From Streptomyces sp. P9-A2 (GTDB lineage: Bacteria > Actinomycetota > Actinomycetes > Streptomycetales > Streptomycetaceae), in NCBI RefSeq assembly GCF_036634175.1, contig NZ_JAZIFX010000001.1:5208001-5272000 (forward strand): a stretch of DNA of 64,000 nucleotides. The letters are read 5' to 3'. Shown here one piece after another: positions 9,375-18,579 of this stretch. The notes under the pieces are model-generated. The model saw nothing but the letters and a program-made list of their open reading frames with translations. It was not told where the DNA came from and searched no databases. Each line of letters opens with the position of its first letter. The stretch's first letter is position 1. A program made the position numbers and the translations under genes.

Positions 9375-10060
9375 ACGGCGTGCTCCATGTCCCGGGACTT
9401 ACCGTCGCGTACGACGATCTCGCGGTCGGAGTACGCGGCCACCCGCGCCTCGTGCGTGACGAGGACGACGGCGGCGTTGGTGGACCGGGCGGCCTCGGTG
9501 AGCAGTTCCATCACGCGCTCGCCGTTGAGCGAGTCCAGCGCGCCGGTCGGCTCGTCGGCGAACAGCACCCGGGGGCCGGTCACCAGCGACCGGGCCACGG
9601 CGACCCGCTGTCCCTGACCGCCGGATACCTCGCCCGGCCGCTTCGCCCGGACGTCGTCGACCTCCAGGCGCTCCATCCAGGCCAGGGCGGAACGCTCGGC
9701 CTCCTTGCGGGGCGTGCCGTTCAGCCGCAGGGGCAGGGCGACGTTCTCCACGCAGGTCAGCTCCGGCACGAGCTGCCCGAACTGGAAGACGAAGCCGAAC
9801 TCCGAGCGCCTGAGCCTGCTGCGCTCGGAATCGTTCATCGCGGTCAGTTCGCGCCCGTTGTACATGATCGAGCCGGAGTCGGGCGTGACGATCCCGGCGA
9901 GGCAGTGCAGCAGGGTCGACTTGCCCGACCCGGAGGGGCCCATCACGGCGACGACCTCGCCGGGGTGGATGGAGAACGCGGCGCCGTCGAGCGCCGGGGT
10001 GGGCCCGTACGCCTTGCGCAGGTCCTGGGCGACGAGCAGGGAACCGGCGGGGATCGTCAT
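9371..10060 (-). CDS. ABC transporter ATP-binding protein (LolD/MacB type)
   Basis: This is a 229-residue nucleotide-binding subunit. It has Walker A GPSGSGKST near residue 42, Q-loop FQFGQLVPE, signature VSGGQGQRVAVARSL, Walker B VLFADEPTGALD and H-loop LVTHEARVA. It overlaps both neighbours by four bases, so translation of regulator, ATPase and permease is probably coupled. The signature has GGQGQR rather than GGQQQR, a common variant. Confidence 0.93.
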   Translation of the reverse strand: MTIPAGSLLVAQDLRKAYGPTPALDGAAFSIHPGEVVAVMGPSGSGKSTLLHCLAGIVTPDSGSIMYNGRELTAMNDSERSRLRRSEFGFVFQFGQLVPELTCVENVALPLRLNGTPRKEAERSALAWMERLEVDDVRAKRPGEVSGGQGQRVAVARSLVTGPRVLFADEPTGALDSLNGERVMELLTEAARSTNAAVVLVTHEARVAAYSDREIVVRDGKSRDMEHAV

Positions 10061-10581
10061 CGGGAGACCGCCTCACGGAGTTTGTCGAGGCGCGCGGCGG
10101 TGAGTTCCAGCCAGCGCAGATCGGCCTCGAGGTGGAACAGGGCGTGGTCGCAGATGAGCTGGTCGGCCAGGTCGCCCCGGCGCTTGCGCTCGGTGAGGGC
10201 GCGCATGCCGCGCAGATGCTCGGAGCGCTGGGTGTCGAGGATGTCGGCGGCGTCGCGGCTGGTGAGCAGCGCGAGGACGACCTTGGTGTAGAGCGTCGAC
10301 TGGAGGTACGGCTCCGGCTTCTCCGGTGTGGCGAGCCAGCGGGCGACGTCGGTGACGCCTGCCTCCGTGATCGCGTACCGCTTGCGCTCGGGGCCGTCGC
10401 CGGCCTCGATGCCGTCGACTTCGACGAGGCCGTTCTTCAATAGGCGGGACATCGTCGAATAGACCTGGCCGTAGTGCAGTGGCCGGTCGTGACCGAACTT
10501 CGCGTCGAAGGCCCGCTTCAGGTCGTAACCATGGCGCGGGCCGGACTCCAGGAGCCCCAGAAGGGTGTGACCGATGGACAT
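10057..10581 (-). CDS. PadR family transcriptional regulator
   Basis: The 174-residue protein has the PadR winged helix at its N-terminus (MSIGHTLLGLLESGPRHGYDLKR, Y-G-Q-VYSTMSRLLKNGLV, then the RKRYAITEAG wing). A C-terminal helical dimerisation region follows. The start at 10581 gives the canonical PadR N-terminus. It heads the ABC operon and has a palindromic sequence just upstream, so it most likely represses its own operon until a transported compound binds. Confidence 0.93.
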   Translation of the reverse strand: MSIGHTLLGLLESGPRHGYDLKRAFDAKFGHDRPLHYGQVYSTMSRLLKNGLVEVDGIEAGDGPERKRYAITEAGVTDVARWLATPEKPEPYLQSTLYTKVVLALLTSRDAADILDTQRSEHLRGMRALTERKRRGDLADQLICDHALFHLEADLRWLELTAARLDKLREAVSR

Positions 10582-10602
10582 GACGAGCACTCTACACAGC
10601 GC

Positions 10603-10621
10603 GTATACGTGCCGTGTATAC
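10603..10621. promoter_or_regulatory. Probable PadR operator
   Basis: An inverted repeat, GTATAC-7-GTATAC, lies 22 bases upstream of the padR start. Known PadR operators are AT-rich palindromes of similar spacing (ATGTAT/ATACAT class). It stands out in otherwise GC-rich sequence. The assignment is inferred from position. Confidence 0.6.
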
Positions 10622-10623
10622 AT

Positions 10624-11127
10624 CGAGTGTGCAGGTCGCGGAGAGAAGCAAGAGGGCCCAGGTGAGGGCCGGTTGTCACGGTTCTGTCACCGGGTGGGGG
10701 AGAGGACGGGCGCTCGGATTCAGGAGGCCGGGCCTCTTGCCCGGATCGGTCCGGTCCGGACCGGTTCGGAGAGTGGGGGTCCGGTTTGATCGGGCCGAAA
10801 GACACTGCAGGGCCCGAGGAAGCAGGGCTCGGGGAGCGGGCCAGGGGGAGCAGGGCCGAGGAGCTGGGACCCAGGAAGGCGGACCCAGGAAGGCGGGAGG
10901 CAAGGGGGGCGGAGGGTCGGAGGGCGTCACCGGGGCGCGGGGTGGGGCGCGCCGGGCCAGGAAGGCGGGCCCAGGGAGGCAGGGGGAGAGCGCCCTCGGG
11001 GCGCGGCCCGGGGAGGCAGGTCCGGGGAGGCGGGGGCAGAGGGCCGGAGGGCGTCATCGGAGCGCGGGGTGGGGCGCGCCGGGCCAGGGGCGGTCGTCCG
11101 GCCCGGGAGGCCCCGGCTCCGAGATGG
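10624..11127. repeat. Gene-free G-rich stretch with a 44-base direct repeat
   Basis: No gene is convincing here; the long frames reflect purine-rich low-complexity sequence on one strand. Positions 10918-10961 and 11045-11088 are a direct repeat of 44 bases with two mismatches. Short GGAGGCGGG-like units fill the rest. Confidence 0.6.
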
Positions 11128-11481
11128 TCACCGGGGCTCGGGGGGATACTCCTCGGGCGGCTGCGGCTGCGGCTGCGGCTGCGGCTGTGGTTGTGGCTGC
11201 GGTGGCCGGCCGGCCTGTGGGGGCTGGGTGGGTGGCTGCTGTACGGGCGGGCGCCCCCGGCGGGGGAGGGGGCCCGCCTCGCCGGGCAGCCGGCCCGCTT
11301 CCGCGAGCGCCCGCCGCAGCAGGAACTCGATCTGCGCGTTCGCCGAGCGCAGCTCGTCGTTCGCCCATCGCGCCAGTGCCTCGTGCACCAGCGGGTCCAG
11401 CCGCAGCAGCACCTGCTTGCGCTGCTGCTGCGGCCTGCGCCGAGGGGCCCGCCCCTCGGGGGGGTCGGAGGGGGCGGTCAC
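11128..11481 (-). CDS. Ribbon-helix-helix (Arc-type) protein with Pro/Gln tail
   Basis: The 117-residue product has a short ribbon-helix-helix motif (KQVLLRLDPLVHEALARWAN, then LRSANAQIEFLLRRAL) at residues about 22-62. A low-complexity C-terminus with a run of PQ dipeptides follows, encoded by hexanucleotide repeats (about 11160-11205). It overlaps the 3' end of the SPFH gene by four bases and is co-transcribed with it. Such Arc-like proteins bind DNA as dimers; the palindrome upstream of the SPFH gene is an obvious candidate target. The Pro/Gln tail is probably disordered. Confidence 0.8.
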   Translation of the reverse strand: MTAPSDPPEGRAPRRRPQQQRKQVLLRLDPLVHEALARWANDELRSANAQIEFLLRRALAEAGRLPGEAGPLPRRGRPPVQQPPTQPPQAGRPPQPQPQPQPQPQPQPPEEYPPEPR

Positions 11482-12422
11482 TGGTAGAGGGTCCCGGTGT
11501 TGAGGACCGGCTGCGCGGCGCGGTCACCGCACAGGACGACCATCAGGTTGGACACCATCGCGGCCTTGCGCTCGGAGTCCAGCTCCACGATGCCCTGCTC
11601 GGCGATCCGGGCCAGCGCGGTCTCGACCATGCCCACGGCACCCTCCACGATCAGTTGCCGGGCCGCCACGACCGCGCCCGCCTGCTGCCGCTGGAGCATC
11701 GCGGAGGCGATCTCGGGGGCGTAGGCGAGGTGGGTGAAGCGGGACTCGATGATGTCGACGCCGGCCGCGTCCACCCGTGCGCGCAGTTCGACCGCGAGCT
11801 TCTCGGTGATCTCCTCGGCGTTGCCGCGCAGCGAGAGGCCGTCCTCCTCGTGGGCGTCGTACGGGTACTCGATGGCGATGTGCCGGACGGCGGCCTCGGT
11901 CTGGGTGGAGACGAACTCGATGTAGTCGTCCACCTCGAAGGTGGCCTGCGCGGTGTCCGCCACCCGCCACACCACGACCGAGGCCAGCTCGATCGGGTTG
12001 CCGTAGGCGTCGTTCACCTTGAGGACCGCGGTCTCGTGGTTGCGTACGCGGGTCGAGATCTTGGTGCGTGAGGTGAAGGGGTTCACCCAGCGCAGACCGT
12101 CCTGCCGGATGGTGCCCCGGTAGCGGCCGAAGAGCTGGACCACCCGGGCCTCGCCCGGCGCCACCGTGTTCAGCCCGCACATGGCGAGGAACGCGGCTAT
12201 GGCGATCAGGATGCCGAAGACGATCAGCAGGGCCTTTCCGGCGGCCGCGGTGACCGCGGTGGCGCTGATGGTCATCCCGATGCCGAGCAGTAGTCCGACC
12301 AGGCCGAGTGTCAGGGCGAGGCCGCCGCCGATGCTGTGCGCCGCCGTCTCCCGCACGCGCGGGGCCGGCATCTCGGGGACGTCGGCCGTGGCCGGTGCGG
12401 CCTGTGTGTCGTGTGTGGACAT
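11478..12422 (-). CDS. SPFH/Band 7 domain membrane protein
   Basis: The 314-residue protein has two adjacent hydrophobic segments (residues about 32-85) and then an SPFH (prohibitin-like) domain. The domain starts at [19 protein letters not shown] and has the conserved [20 protein letters not shown] region. SPFH proteins oligomerise on membranes and organise protein complexes or respond to envelope stress. ATG 12422 is chosen because GGGGGA precedes it; a longer frame to 12488 would read into the palindrome. It is transcribed with the ribbon-helix-helix gene. Confidence 0.88.
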   Translation of the reverse strand: MSTHDTQAAPATADVPEMPAPRVRETAAHSIGGGLALTLGLVGLLLGIGMTISATAVTAAAGKALLIVFGILIAIAAFLAMCGLNTVAPGEARVVQLFGRYRGTIRQDGLRWVNPFTSRTKISTRVRNHETAVLKVNDAYGNPIELASVVVWRVADTAQATFEVDDYIEFVSTQTEAAVRHIAIEYPYDAHEEDGLSLRGNAEEITEKLAVELRARVDAAGVDIIESRFTHLAYAPEIASAMLQRQQAGAVVAARQLIVEGAVGMVETALARIAEQGIVELDSERKAAMVSNLMVVLCGDRAAQPVLNTGTLYQ

Positions 12423-12486
12423 GGGTGATCCCCCGTCTTTCGGGGCGCCGTCGCGTGTGATGCGTTCCGCTAGCGCCTGCCTATCC

Positions 12487-12500
12487 AAGTGATATCACTT
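12487..12500. promoter_or_regulatory. Perfect 14-base palindrome upstream of the SPFH operon
   Basis: AAGTGATATCACTT is a perfect palindrome in the divergent region between the SPFH operon and the penicillin-binding protein gene, 65 bases upstream of the SPFH start. It is likely an operator; autoregulation by the ribbon-helix-helix protein of the same operon is a reasonable guess. Confidence 0.6.
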
Positions 12501-12713
12501 TAGTGGTTCGTGGCAACCATGACCAGCTTTCGCACGTCGGTTCTGGTGAGGCGAATGGTGGTTCCGGTGGGACGGGTGCTGATTGTCACGCCCGTAAAGG
12601 CCGGATCGGCAGCTTTTTGTCATAGCTTCCGGTGTTAGCTTGCGGAGTTGACCTGGCCGGCGAACCCGTGTGTTTCGTCGGCACACACGAGCGAAGCGGA
12701 GCAGAGCGGACCC

Positions 12714-15017
12714 ATGGGACGAGCGGAAGAACGACGCGCACGACAGCGCGGTGGGCACCGTGCGGCATCCAGGGGCCGTTCGGCGGGCGGGAACGGCCAG
12801 GGCCGGATACGCCGCCTCTTCACCTGGAAGAAGATCCTCGGCACGGTCTTCGGCCTCTGCCTGCTCGGCATGGGCGCCTTCATCGTGCTGTACATGGTGA
12901 TCGACATCCCCGAGGGGAACGCCGACGCCCAGCAGCAGAGCAACGTCTACAAGTACAGCGACGGCTCGATCATGGCCCGCGACGGCGAGGTCAACCGTGA
13001 GGTCGTCGACCTGGCGAAGGTCCCCAAGCCGGTACAGCGGGCGTTCGTCGCCGCGGAGAACAAGACGTTCTACAACGACGCCGGTGTCGATCTCAAGGGC
13101 ACCGCGCGCGGTCTGCTCAACACCGTGTCCGGCAAGGGTGCCCAGGGCGGTTCGACGATCACGCAGCAGTACGTGAAGAACTACTACCTGACCCAGGAAC
13201 AGACCGTCTCGCGCAAGCTCAAGGAAGTCGTCATCTCCCTGAAGCTGGACCAGAAGAAGTCCAAGGAATACATCCTCGCCGGCTACATGAACACCAGCTA
13301 CTACGGCCGTGGCGCCTACGGTGTCCAGGCCGCCGCCCAGGCCTACTACCGCGTCGACGCCGAGGACCTGACCGTCGAGCAGGGCGCCTACCTCGCCGCG
13401 CTCCTCCAGGCACCGAGCCAGTACGACTGGGCGGTGGCCTCGGACACCAGCAAGAAGCTCGTCAAGAACCGCTGGAACTACGTCCTCGACAACATGGTCG
13501 AGCAGAAGTGGCTGGACGCCGCCGAGCGGTCCGGCATGAAGTTCCCGGTGCCGAAGGATCCCAAGGGCAACCCCGGTCAGGCTGGCCAGGTCGGTTACCT
13601 CGTGACGGAGGCCAACGCCGCGCTGAAGCGCCGGCTGGTCGACGAGGGCACCGCCGCGGACGCCAAGGAGGCCGACGCCCTGGTCGACCTCGGCGGCTGG
13701 ACCGTCACCCTCAACATCGACAAGAAGAAGCAGAAGGCGCTGGAGAAGGCGGTCAAGACCCAGCTGACCGACAAGCTGGACCCGAAGGCACGCAAGGTCG
13801 ACGCCGACGTCCAGGCCGGCGCCGTGTCCGTGGACCCGAAGACGGGCGCGGTCGTGGCGATGTACGGGGGTGTGGACTACCTCAAGCACTACTGGAACAA
13901 CGCCACCCGCGTCGACTACCAGCCCGCCTCCACCTTCAAGCCGGTGATCCTGGCGGCCGCGGTCGAGGAACAGGCCGAGACGCAGGACGGTCAGCCGATC
14001 GCGGCCAACACCGTCTACGACGGCACCAGCAAGCGCCCGGTCATGGAGAACGGCGCCGAGGTCGGCTTCTCCCCGGAGAACCAGGGCGACGTGGACCACG
14101 GCGACATCACCGTCCAGACGGCGATGAACAAGTCCGTCAACTCCGTCTTCGCGCAGATGGGCGTCGACGTCGGCATGGAGAAGGTGATGGAGACCGCGGG
14201 CAAGCTCGGCATGGACGTTGAGGACCTGGAGGCGGTGCCCGCCCAGACCCTGGGCTCCATGGGCGCGAGCCCGCTGGACATGGCCGCCGCCTACGCCACC
14301 CTCGACAACCACGGCAAGCGGACCACCCCGACGATCCTCAAGTCGGCCGAGCACCTCAACCGCACCGTCACCGTCCCGGACGCCGTCGGCGAGCAGGTCA
14401 TCAGCCGCGAGGCCGCCGACACGGTGACCTCGATCCTGACCGGCGTGGTCGACGACGGCACCGCCCGCACGGCGGTCCGCGACAACCCGCTGCGCGACGG
14501 CCAGCAGGTCGCCGGCAAGACGGGCACCTCCGACAACAACAAGTCGGCCTGGTTCGCCGGCTACACCCCCGACCTGGTCACCACGGTCGGCCTGTTCGGC
14601 GAGGACGACAAGCCCCCGCACCCGCAGGTCGAGATGTACGGCGCGGGCGGCCAGGACCGGGTCAACGGCGGTGGCTTCCCGGCGCAGATCTGGTCCGCGT
14701 ACACCTTCGGCGTGATGGAGAAGACCAGCAGGTTCGACCTGGAGACCGACCAGGGCGCGGCCGTCACCCCGCCCCCGTCCTCGTCGGCCCCCGCGTCGCC
14801 GTCCCAGTCGCCCAGCGAGGAGCCGACGACCGAGGAACCGACCTCGCAGGCTCCGACCACCGAGGAACCGACCGGGGAACCCACCACGAGCGAGCCCACC
14901 ACCGAGGCACCGACGACCACCCCGCCGGCGAGCCCGAGCTCCACCCCGCCCACCATCGAGGTCCCGACCGACCCGGACGATCCGGGGGACGACGAGGAGC
15001 AGCAGCAGCGGCAGTAG
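12714..15017 (+). CDS. Class A penicillin-binding protein (transglycosylase/transpeptidase)
   Basis: The 767-residue bifunctional peptidoglycan synthase has a basic cytoplasmic N-terminus and one membrane helix (about residues 38-62). The GT51 glycosyltransferase domain shows catalytic Glu115 in AAENKTFYND, GGSTITQQYVKNYY, and YMNTSYYGRGAYGVQAAA. The transpeptidase domain has Ser406 in STFK, SVN, and KTGTS at Lys602. A Thr/Pro/Ser-rich extracellular tail of about 90 residues ends the protein. The start is ATG 12714; an in-frame ATG at 12648 lacks support. It polymerises and cross-links glycan strands outside the membrane. Confidence 0.93.
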   Translation: MGRAEERRARQRGGHRAASRGRSAGGNGQGRIRRLFTWKKILGTVFGLCLLGMGAFIVLYMVIDIPEGNADAQQQSNVYKYSDGSIMARDGEVNREVVDLAKVPKPVQRAFVAAENKTFYNDAGVDLKGTARGLLNTVSGKGAQGGSTITQQYVKNYYLTQEQTVSRKLKEVVISLKLDQKKSKEYILAGYMNTSYYGRGAYGVQAAAQAYYRVDAEDLTVEQGAYLAALLQAPSQYDWAVASDTSKKLVKNRWNYVLDNMVEQKWLDAAERSGMKFPVPKDPKGNPGQAGQVGYLVTEANAALKRRLVDEGTAADAKEADALVDLGGWTVTLNIDKKKQKALEKAVKTQLTDKLDPKARKVDADVQAGAVSVDPKTGAVVAMYGGVDYLKHYWNNATRVDYQPASTFKPVILAAAVEEQAETQDGQPIAANTVYDGTSKRPVMENGAEVGFSPENQGDVDHGDITVQTAMNKSVNSVFAQMGVDVGMEKVMETAGKLGMDVEDLEAVPAQTLGSMGASPLDMAAAYATLDNHGKRTTPTILKSAEHLNRTVTVPDAVGEQVISREAADTVTSILTGVVDDGTARTAVRDNPLRDGQQVAGKTGTSDNNKSAWFAGYTPDLVTTVGLFGEDDKPPHPQVEMYGAGGQDRVNGGGFPAQIWSAYTFGVMEKTSRFDLETDQGAAVTPPPSSSAPASPSQSPSEEPTTEEPTSQAPTTEEPTGEPTTSEPTTEAPTTTPPASPSSTPPTIEVPTDPDDPGDDEEQQQRQ

Positions 15018-15029
15018 AAGGCAGACGAA

Positions 15030-15075
15030 CGACGTGTGGGGCACCCGGTACCAGGACCGGGTGCCCCACACGTCG
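15030..15075. terminator. Bidirectional terminator hairpin
   Basis: A perfect 20-base-pair stem (15030-15049 with 15056-15075, six-base loop) lies between the convergent penicillin-binding protein and SpoIIE-type genes. There is no T-run, but the stem is long and GC-rich, as is usual for Streptomyces convergent terminators. Confidence 0.85.
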
Positions 15076-15113
15076 TCGGCGCCCTGCGGACACCGTGGTT
15101 CGGGTGCCGTGGT

Positions 15114-17357
15114 TCAGCCGCCGTGGTTCAGCTCGAACCACACCACCTTGCCGGTGCTCAGCCGGGTCGCGCCCCAGCGGCGGGCCAGGCGGTTGACCAG
15201 GTAGAGGCCGCGGCCTCCCTCGTCCGTGGCGCGTGCCTGGCGCAGCCGCGGGAGCTGGGGCACGTCGTCACCGACCTCGCAGCGCAGGACGTCCGTACGC
15301 AGCAGCCGCAGGGTGACCGGGCGGGAGGCGTACCGGACGGCGTTGGTGACCACCTCGCTGACCAGCAGCTCCACCGAGTCGCTCAGGTCCTCCATGCCCC
15401 ACCGGGACAGTGCCTTGCGGGCCAGCCGGCGGGCCCGGCCGGGAGCGGCGTCCTCCGGCTCGAGGAACCAGTACGCCACGTCGTTCGGCGCGATCCCGTC
15501 GAAGCGGGCGGCGAGCAGCGCGATGTCGTCGTCCCGGTCGCCCGGACCGAGCATGTCGAGCACCTCGTCGCACAGCGCCTCCAGCGGCGGCGGATGGTCC
15601 GGGCCGGTCAGCTGCGCGGTCGCGGCGAGCCTGTCGCGCAGCTGGTCGATGCCGGTCCACACGTCCCGCAGCCGGGACTCGACCAGGCCGTCCGTGTAGA
15701 GCAGCAGCGTCGCCCCGGCGGGCGCGTCCAGCTCGACCGCCTCGAAGTCCACGCCGCCGACGCCGATCGGGGCGCCCGCGGGCACCCGCAGCACCTCGGC
15801 CCGCCCGCCCAGGTGCAGCAGGATGGGCGGCGGATGACCGGCGTTGGCGATGGTGATGCGGTGCGCGACCGGGTCGTACACCGCGTACAGGCAGGTCGCC
15901 ATCCGGTCCGCGCCGAGCCGCTGCGCCTGCTCGTCCAGGTGGTGCAGCACCTCCTGCGGCGGCAGGTCGAGCCCGGCCAGGGTCTGGGCGGTGGTGCGCA
16001 GTTGACCCATGATCGCGGCGGACGTCATGGAGTGACCCATGACGTCGCCGACGACCAGCGCGACCCTGCTGCCGGGCAGCGGGATGGCGTCGTACCAGTC
16101 ACCGCCCACGCGCGCGGTCTCGGCGGCCGGCAGATAGCGGGAGGCCAGCCGTACGCCGGTGCAGCGCGGCAGGTTCTCCGGCAGCATGGTCCGCTGCAAC
16201 TCGTCCGCGATGTACGCCTCCCGCCCGTACAGCACCGCCTTGTCGATGCCGAGGGCGCTGTGCGTGGCGAGCTGGGCGGCGACCAGCAGGTCGTCGGCCT
16301 CGAAGGCGACGCGCTCGGGGCCGCGCAGGAACAGGGCCGCGCCGATCACCCGGCGCCGGCCGCGCAGCGGCGCGAGGATCGCCCGCTGACCGTCGGGGAC
16401 GGTCGACTCGGCTCCCTCGCCCAGGAGTTCGGGCAGCGCGGCGCGCGCGGCGGGCGCGTCCGTGAACACCGGCCGTACGCCGCGCAGTACTTCGGCGAGC
16501 GCGCTGCCGGGCCGCACCGTGCACCGCTCCGAGCCGATGGAGTCCAGCTCGGAGCGCGCGGGCGCGGCGGCCGACGCGAAACCGCCCTCGGTGTCGCGCT
16601 CGGCCGGAATCCGGTCGCTGCGCCGCAGCCGCAGCACCAGCGGGCCGGTGGGCCGCTCGTCACCGACCGGCAGCGGTTCGCGCAGATAGACCAGGATGGT
16701 GTCGGCGAAGGTGGGCACGGTGGCCCGGCACAAACCCATCACGATCTCTTCGAGATCGATGCCGCGGGCGATCCGCCGGGTCGCGGCGCCGACGAACCTC
16801 AGCCGGTCCCCGTCCCGCCGCATCGGGGTGGGCTTCCCGGGCGGGGTGATCTGACCGCTGCGGCGGTCGAGGCCGTCGGAGACGGGCGCGGAGCGGTCCT
16901 GGGGCGCCGGTTCCCGGGACCCGCGGCCCTGCTCCCCCCGCTCCGGGTCCCCCCGCTCCTGGTCTTCCTGTTCCTCGGGCGCACCGCGGGGGGCCGGAGG
17001 GGCCGCTGCCGGGTGGTCCGCTGCCGGGTGGTCGTGCACGTCGGTTCTCTGTCCTCCGGCCGGCTGGAGCGGGATGCCTTCGGGCGCGGGCCGAGGCCGA
17101 TGGGCGTCGGGTTCGGATTCCTGCCCGGCGTGCGGCTGGGAGTGCTCGGCGCCGGGCCCGGTCGTACCCGACGAGGCCAAGGACGCCGGCGAAGCCGGCG
17201 CGGACGACGACGTCGGCGGCGATGACGACGATGTCGAGCCGGGCCCGTGTGCCGGTGCCGAGGCAGGCAGGAACACCCCGTGGGCATCCGCGGGGGTGAC
17301 GCCCGGATCCGGGCGCTCGTAGGAGGTCGGCTGCTCCGTCACGCGTGTCGAGTCCAT
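15114..17357 (-). CDS. SpoIIE-type PP2C phosphatase with GAF-like and HATPase domains
   Basis: The 747-residue signalling protein has a Pro/Ala/acidic low-complexity N-terminus and a GAF-like sensor region (about residues 185-370). The SpoIIE/PP2C phosphatase domain follows (GGDWYDAIPLPGSRVALVVG, DVMGHSM, LLLYTDGLVE). A C-terminal anti-sigma-factor-type HATPase domain shows SEVVTNAVRYA and DEGGRGLYLVNRLA. In Streptomyces this combination acts in partner-switching control of alternative sigma factors. The phosphatase would dephosphorylate an anti-anti-sigma protein and the ATPase part may phosphorylate one. No sigma or anti-sigma gene is adjacent, so the target lies elsewhere. Confidence 0.9.
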   Translation of the reverse strand: MDSTRVTEQPTSYERPDPGVTPADAHGVFLPASAPAHGPGSTSSSSPPTSSSAPASPASLASSGTTGPGAEHSQPHAGQESEPDAHRPRPAPEGIPLQPAGGQRTDVHDHPAADHPAAAPPAPRGAPEEQEDQERGDPERGEQGRGSREPAPQDRSAPVSDGLDRRSGQITPPGKPTPMRRDGDRLRFVGAATRRIARGIDLEEIVMGLCRATVPTFADTILVYLREPLPVGDERPTGPLVLRLRRSDRIPAERDTEGGFASAAAPARSELDSIGSERCTVRPGSALAEVLRGVRPVFTDAPAARAALPELLGEGAESTVPDGQRAILAPLRGRRRVIGAALFLRGPERVAFEADDLLVAAQLATHSALGIDKAVLYGREAYIADELQRTMLPENLPRCTGVRLASRYLPAAETARVGGDWYDAIPLPGSRVALVVGDVMGHSMTSAAIMGQLRTTAQTLAGLDLPPQEVLHHLDEQAQRLGADRMATCLYAVYDPVAHRITIANAGHPPPILLHLGGRAEVLRVPAGAPIGVGGVDFEAVELDAPAGATLLLYTDGLVESRLRDVWTGIDQLRDRLAATAQLTGPDHPPPLEALCDEVLDMLGPGDRDDDIALLAARFDGIAPNDVAYWFLEPEDAAPGRARRLARKALSRWGMEDLSDSVELLVSEVVTNAVRYASRPVTLRLLRTDVLRCEVGDDVPQLPRLRQARATDEGGRGLYLVNRLARRWGATRLSTGKVVWFELNHGG

Positions 17358-17687
17358 CCGTCCGGGGCCACGGCCCGTTCCTCACATTCCCGCCCGCCCC
17401 GTGAACGTGAGGCCAAGGACGCACGCCGTGCACACCGTACGTCCCGCCGGAACTCCGATACCCGCAATGCGTGCCCCTGGAACGGAATCCCCGCGGGGTG
17501 AGCGCGTGCTCCTGTGCCGCCTGCGGGCCGTCCACGGCCCGCACCGGTAGTGCCGTACCCCTCGCTCACGTCCTGCCGCCCCTCGGTGACGTTCGGTCAA
17601 GCCCAGCGCGTGCTCCGGTAGTTGTCGTCACCCGGTGCCTTGCGGAGGACGATCCTACGTTTCCCGGCCCGGGGCGCATCAAGAGTC

Positions 17688-18419
17688 TCATGACGACAGA
17701 TGCGCAGGCGTGCGATCCCAGTCCGGTGGCAGTGAAGGTACCGCCCAGGACGGATCCGGGCGCCAGTTCTGCCAGCCGTCCGAGAACGGGGCTCCCCACC
17801 GGGAGATCACGGCCACCGCGTCCCGGCCCGCCCGGCGCACCCGGCCGGCCAGCGCGGCGTCCACCAGTCCGTCCTGCTGGGCCTGCGTGAACTCGTCCTC
17901 GTCCCGCCAGTGCCAACTGCGGTCCGGGTGCACGGAGATGTCCAGGAAGTGATCCTCGGAATCCACCCCACCGGCCCAACGGGCCAAGGGTTCCTCCAGA
18001 TTCACGTACCAGTTCTTGAACCGCCAGCCCTGGTCCCAGAACAGCCACACCGACCAGGGCTCACCGGGCCGGGCCAGCTTCAGCACACCGGTCCCGGCCC
18101 AGCGGTCGCGCTGGACCGTCCGGGGTTTGGTGTACCGGGTCCGGAGGGGTTCCTGGTGCACGGGAGTGCCGTCGGCGAGCACCGGCTTCACGCACTCGGT
18201 GCCGGGTGCCATCCACGCGGCGAGCAACTCCGGATCGTCGCGCACGACGGTGACGGGGCGCGCGATGTGCAAGCGCGCGCCGCCGTTCTCCCGGTAGCGC
18301 CACAGCACCTGCGTCCCGGGCGCCCAGTGACGGTCCGGACCGACCGCCGCCGTCGCGCCGCGTCGGTCCTGGCGTGGGCCGCCCTCTTCCCCGTGTCCTG
18401 TCGCTCCGCCCTCTGTCAT
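17688..18419 (-). CDS. DUF402 domain protein
   Basis: The 243-residue protein matches the DUF402 pattern: a beta-rich core with GTQVLWRYRENGG and VWLFWDQGWRFKNWYVNLEEP, followed by DHFLDISVHPDRSWHWRDEDE. Members of this fold include fluoroacetyl-CoA-region and nucleotide phosphatase-type enzymes with acidic metal ligands (the D-x-D-E cluster here). The substrate is unknown. The stop lies in the 330-base gap before the SpoIIE-type gene; no operon partner is evident. Confidence 0.75.
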   Translation of the reverse strand: MTEGGATGHGEEGGPRQDRRGATAAVGPDRHWAPGTQVLWRYRENGGARLHIARPVTVVRDDPELLAAWMAPGTECVKPVLADGTPVHQEPLRTRYTKPRTVQRDRWAGTGVLKLARPGEPWSVWLFWDQGWRFKNWYVNLEEPLARWAGGVDSEDHFLDISVHPDRSWHWRDEDEFTQAQQDGLVDAALAGRVRRAGRDAVAVISRWGAPFSDGWQNWRPDPSWAVPSLPPDWDRTPAHLSS

Positions 18420-18493
18420 GGGCAGATATTAGGTGCCCCGGGCACAGACCGCTGCGGTCCCCGTCACGCTTCACCCGTGCGGTACGCCGGCGA

Positions 18494-18559
18494 CATGACG
18501 GGGGCGTGGCGGAGAGACGGCGGGGGCGTGGCGGAGGGACGGCGGGGGCGTGGCGGAGG
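18494..18559. repeat. Three 22-base tandem repeats
   Basis: Two perfect GACGGCGGGGGCGTGGCGGAG units (from 18516 and 18538) are preceded by a slightly shortened third. They lie just downstream of the fumC stop. Confidence 0.8.
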
Positions 18560-18579
18560 AGCGTCTCAGCCGCGCCGTT

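Noticed and set aside
10614..12071. A 485-codon frame on the plus strand
   Set aside because: It runs antisense through the ribbon-helix-helix and SPFH genes and has Gly/Ala/Arg-rich composition typical of shadow frames in high-GC DNA.
15114..17225. A 729-codon frame on the plus strand (15036-17225)
   Set aside because: It is antisense to the SpoIIE-type phosphatase, whose domains are unambiguous on the minus strand.
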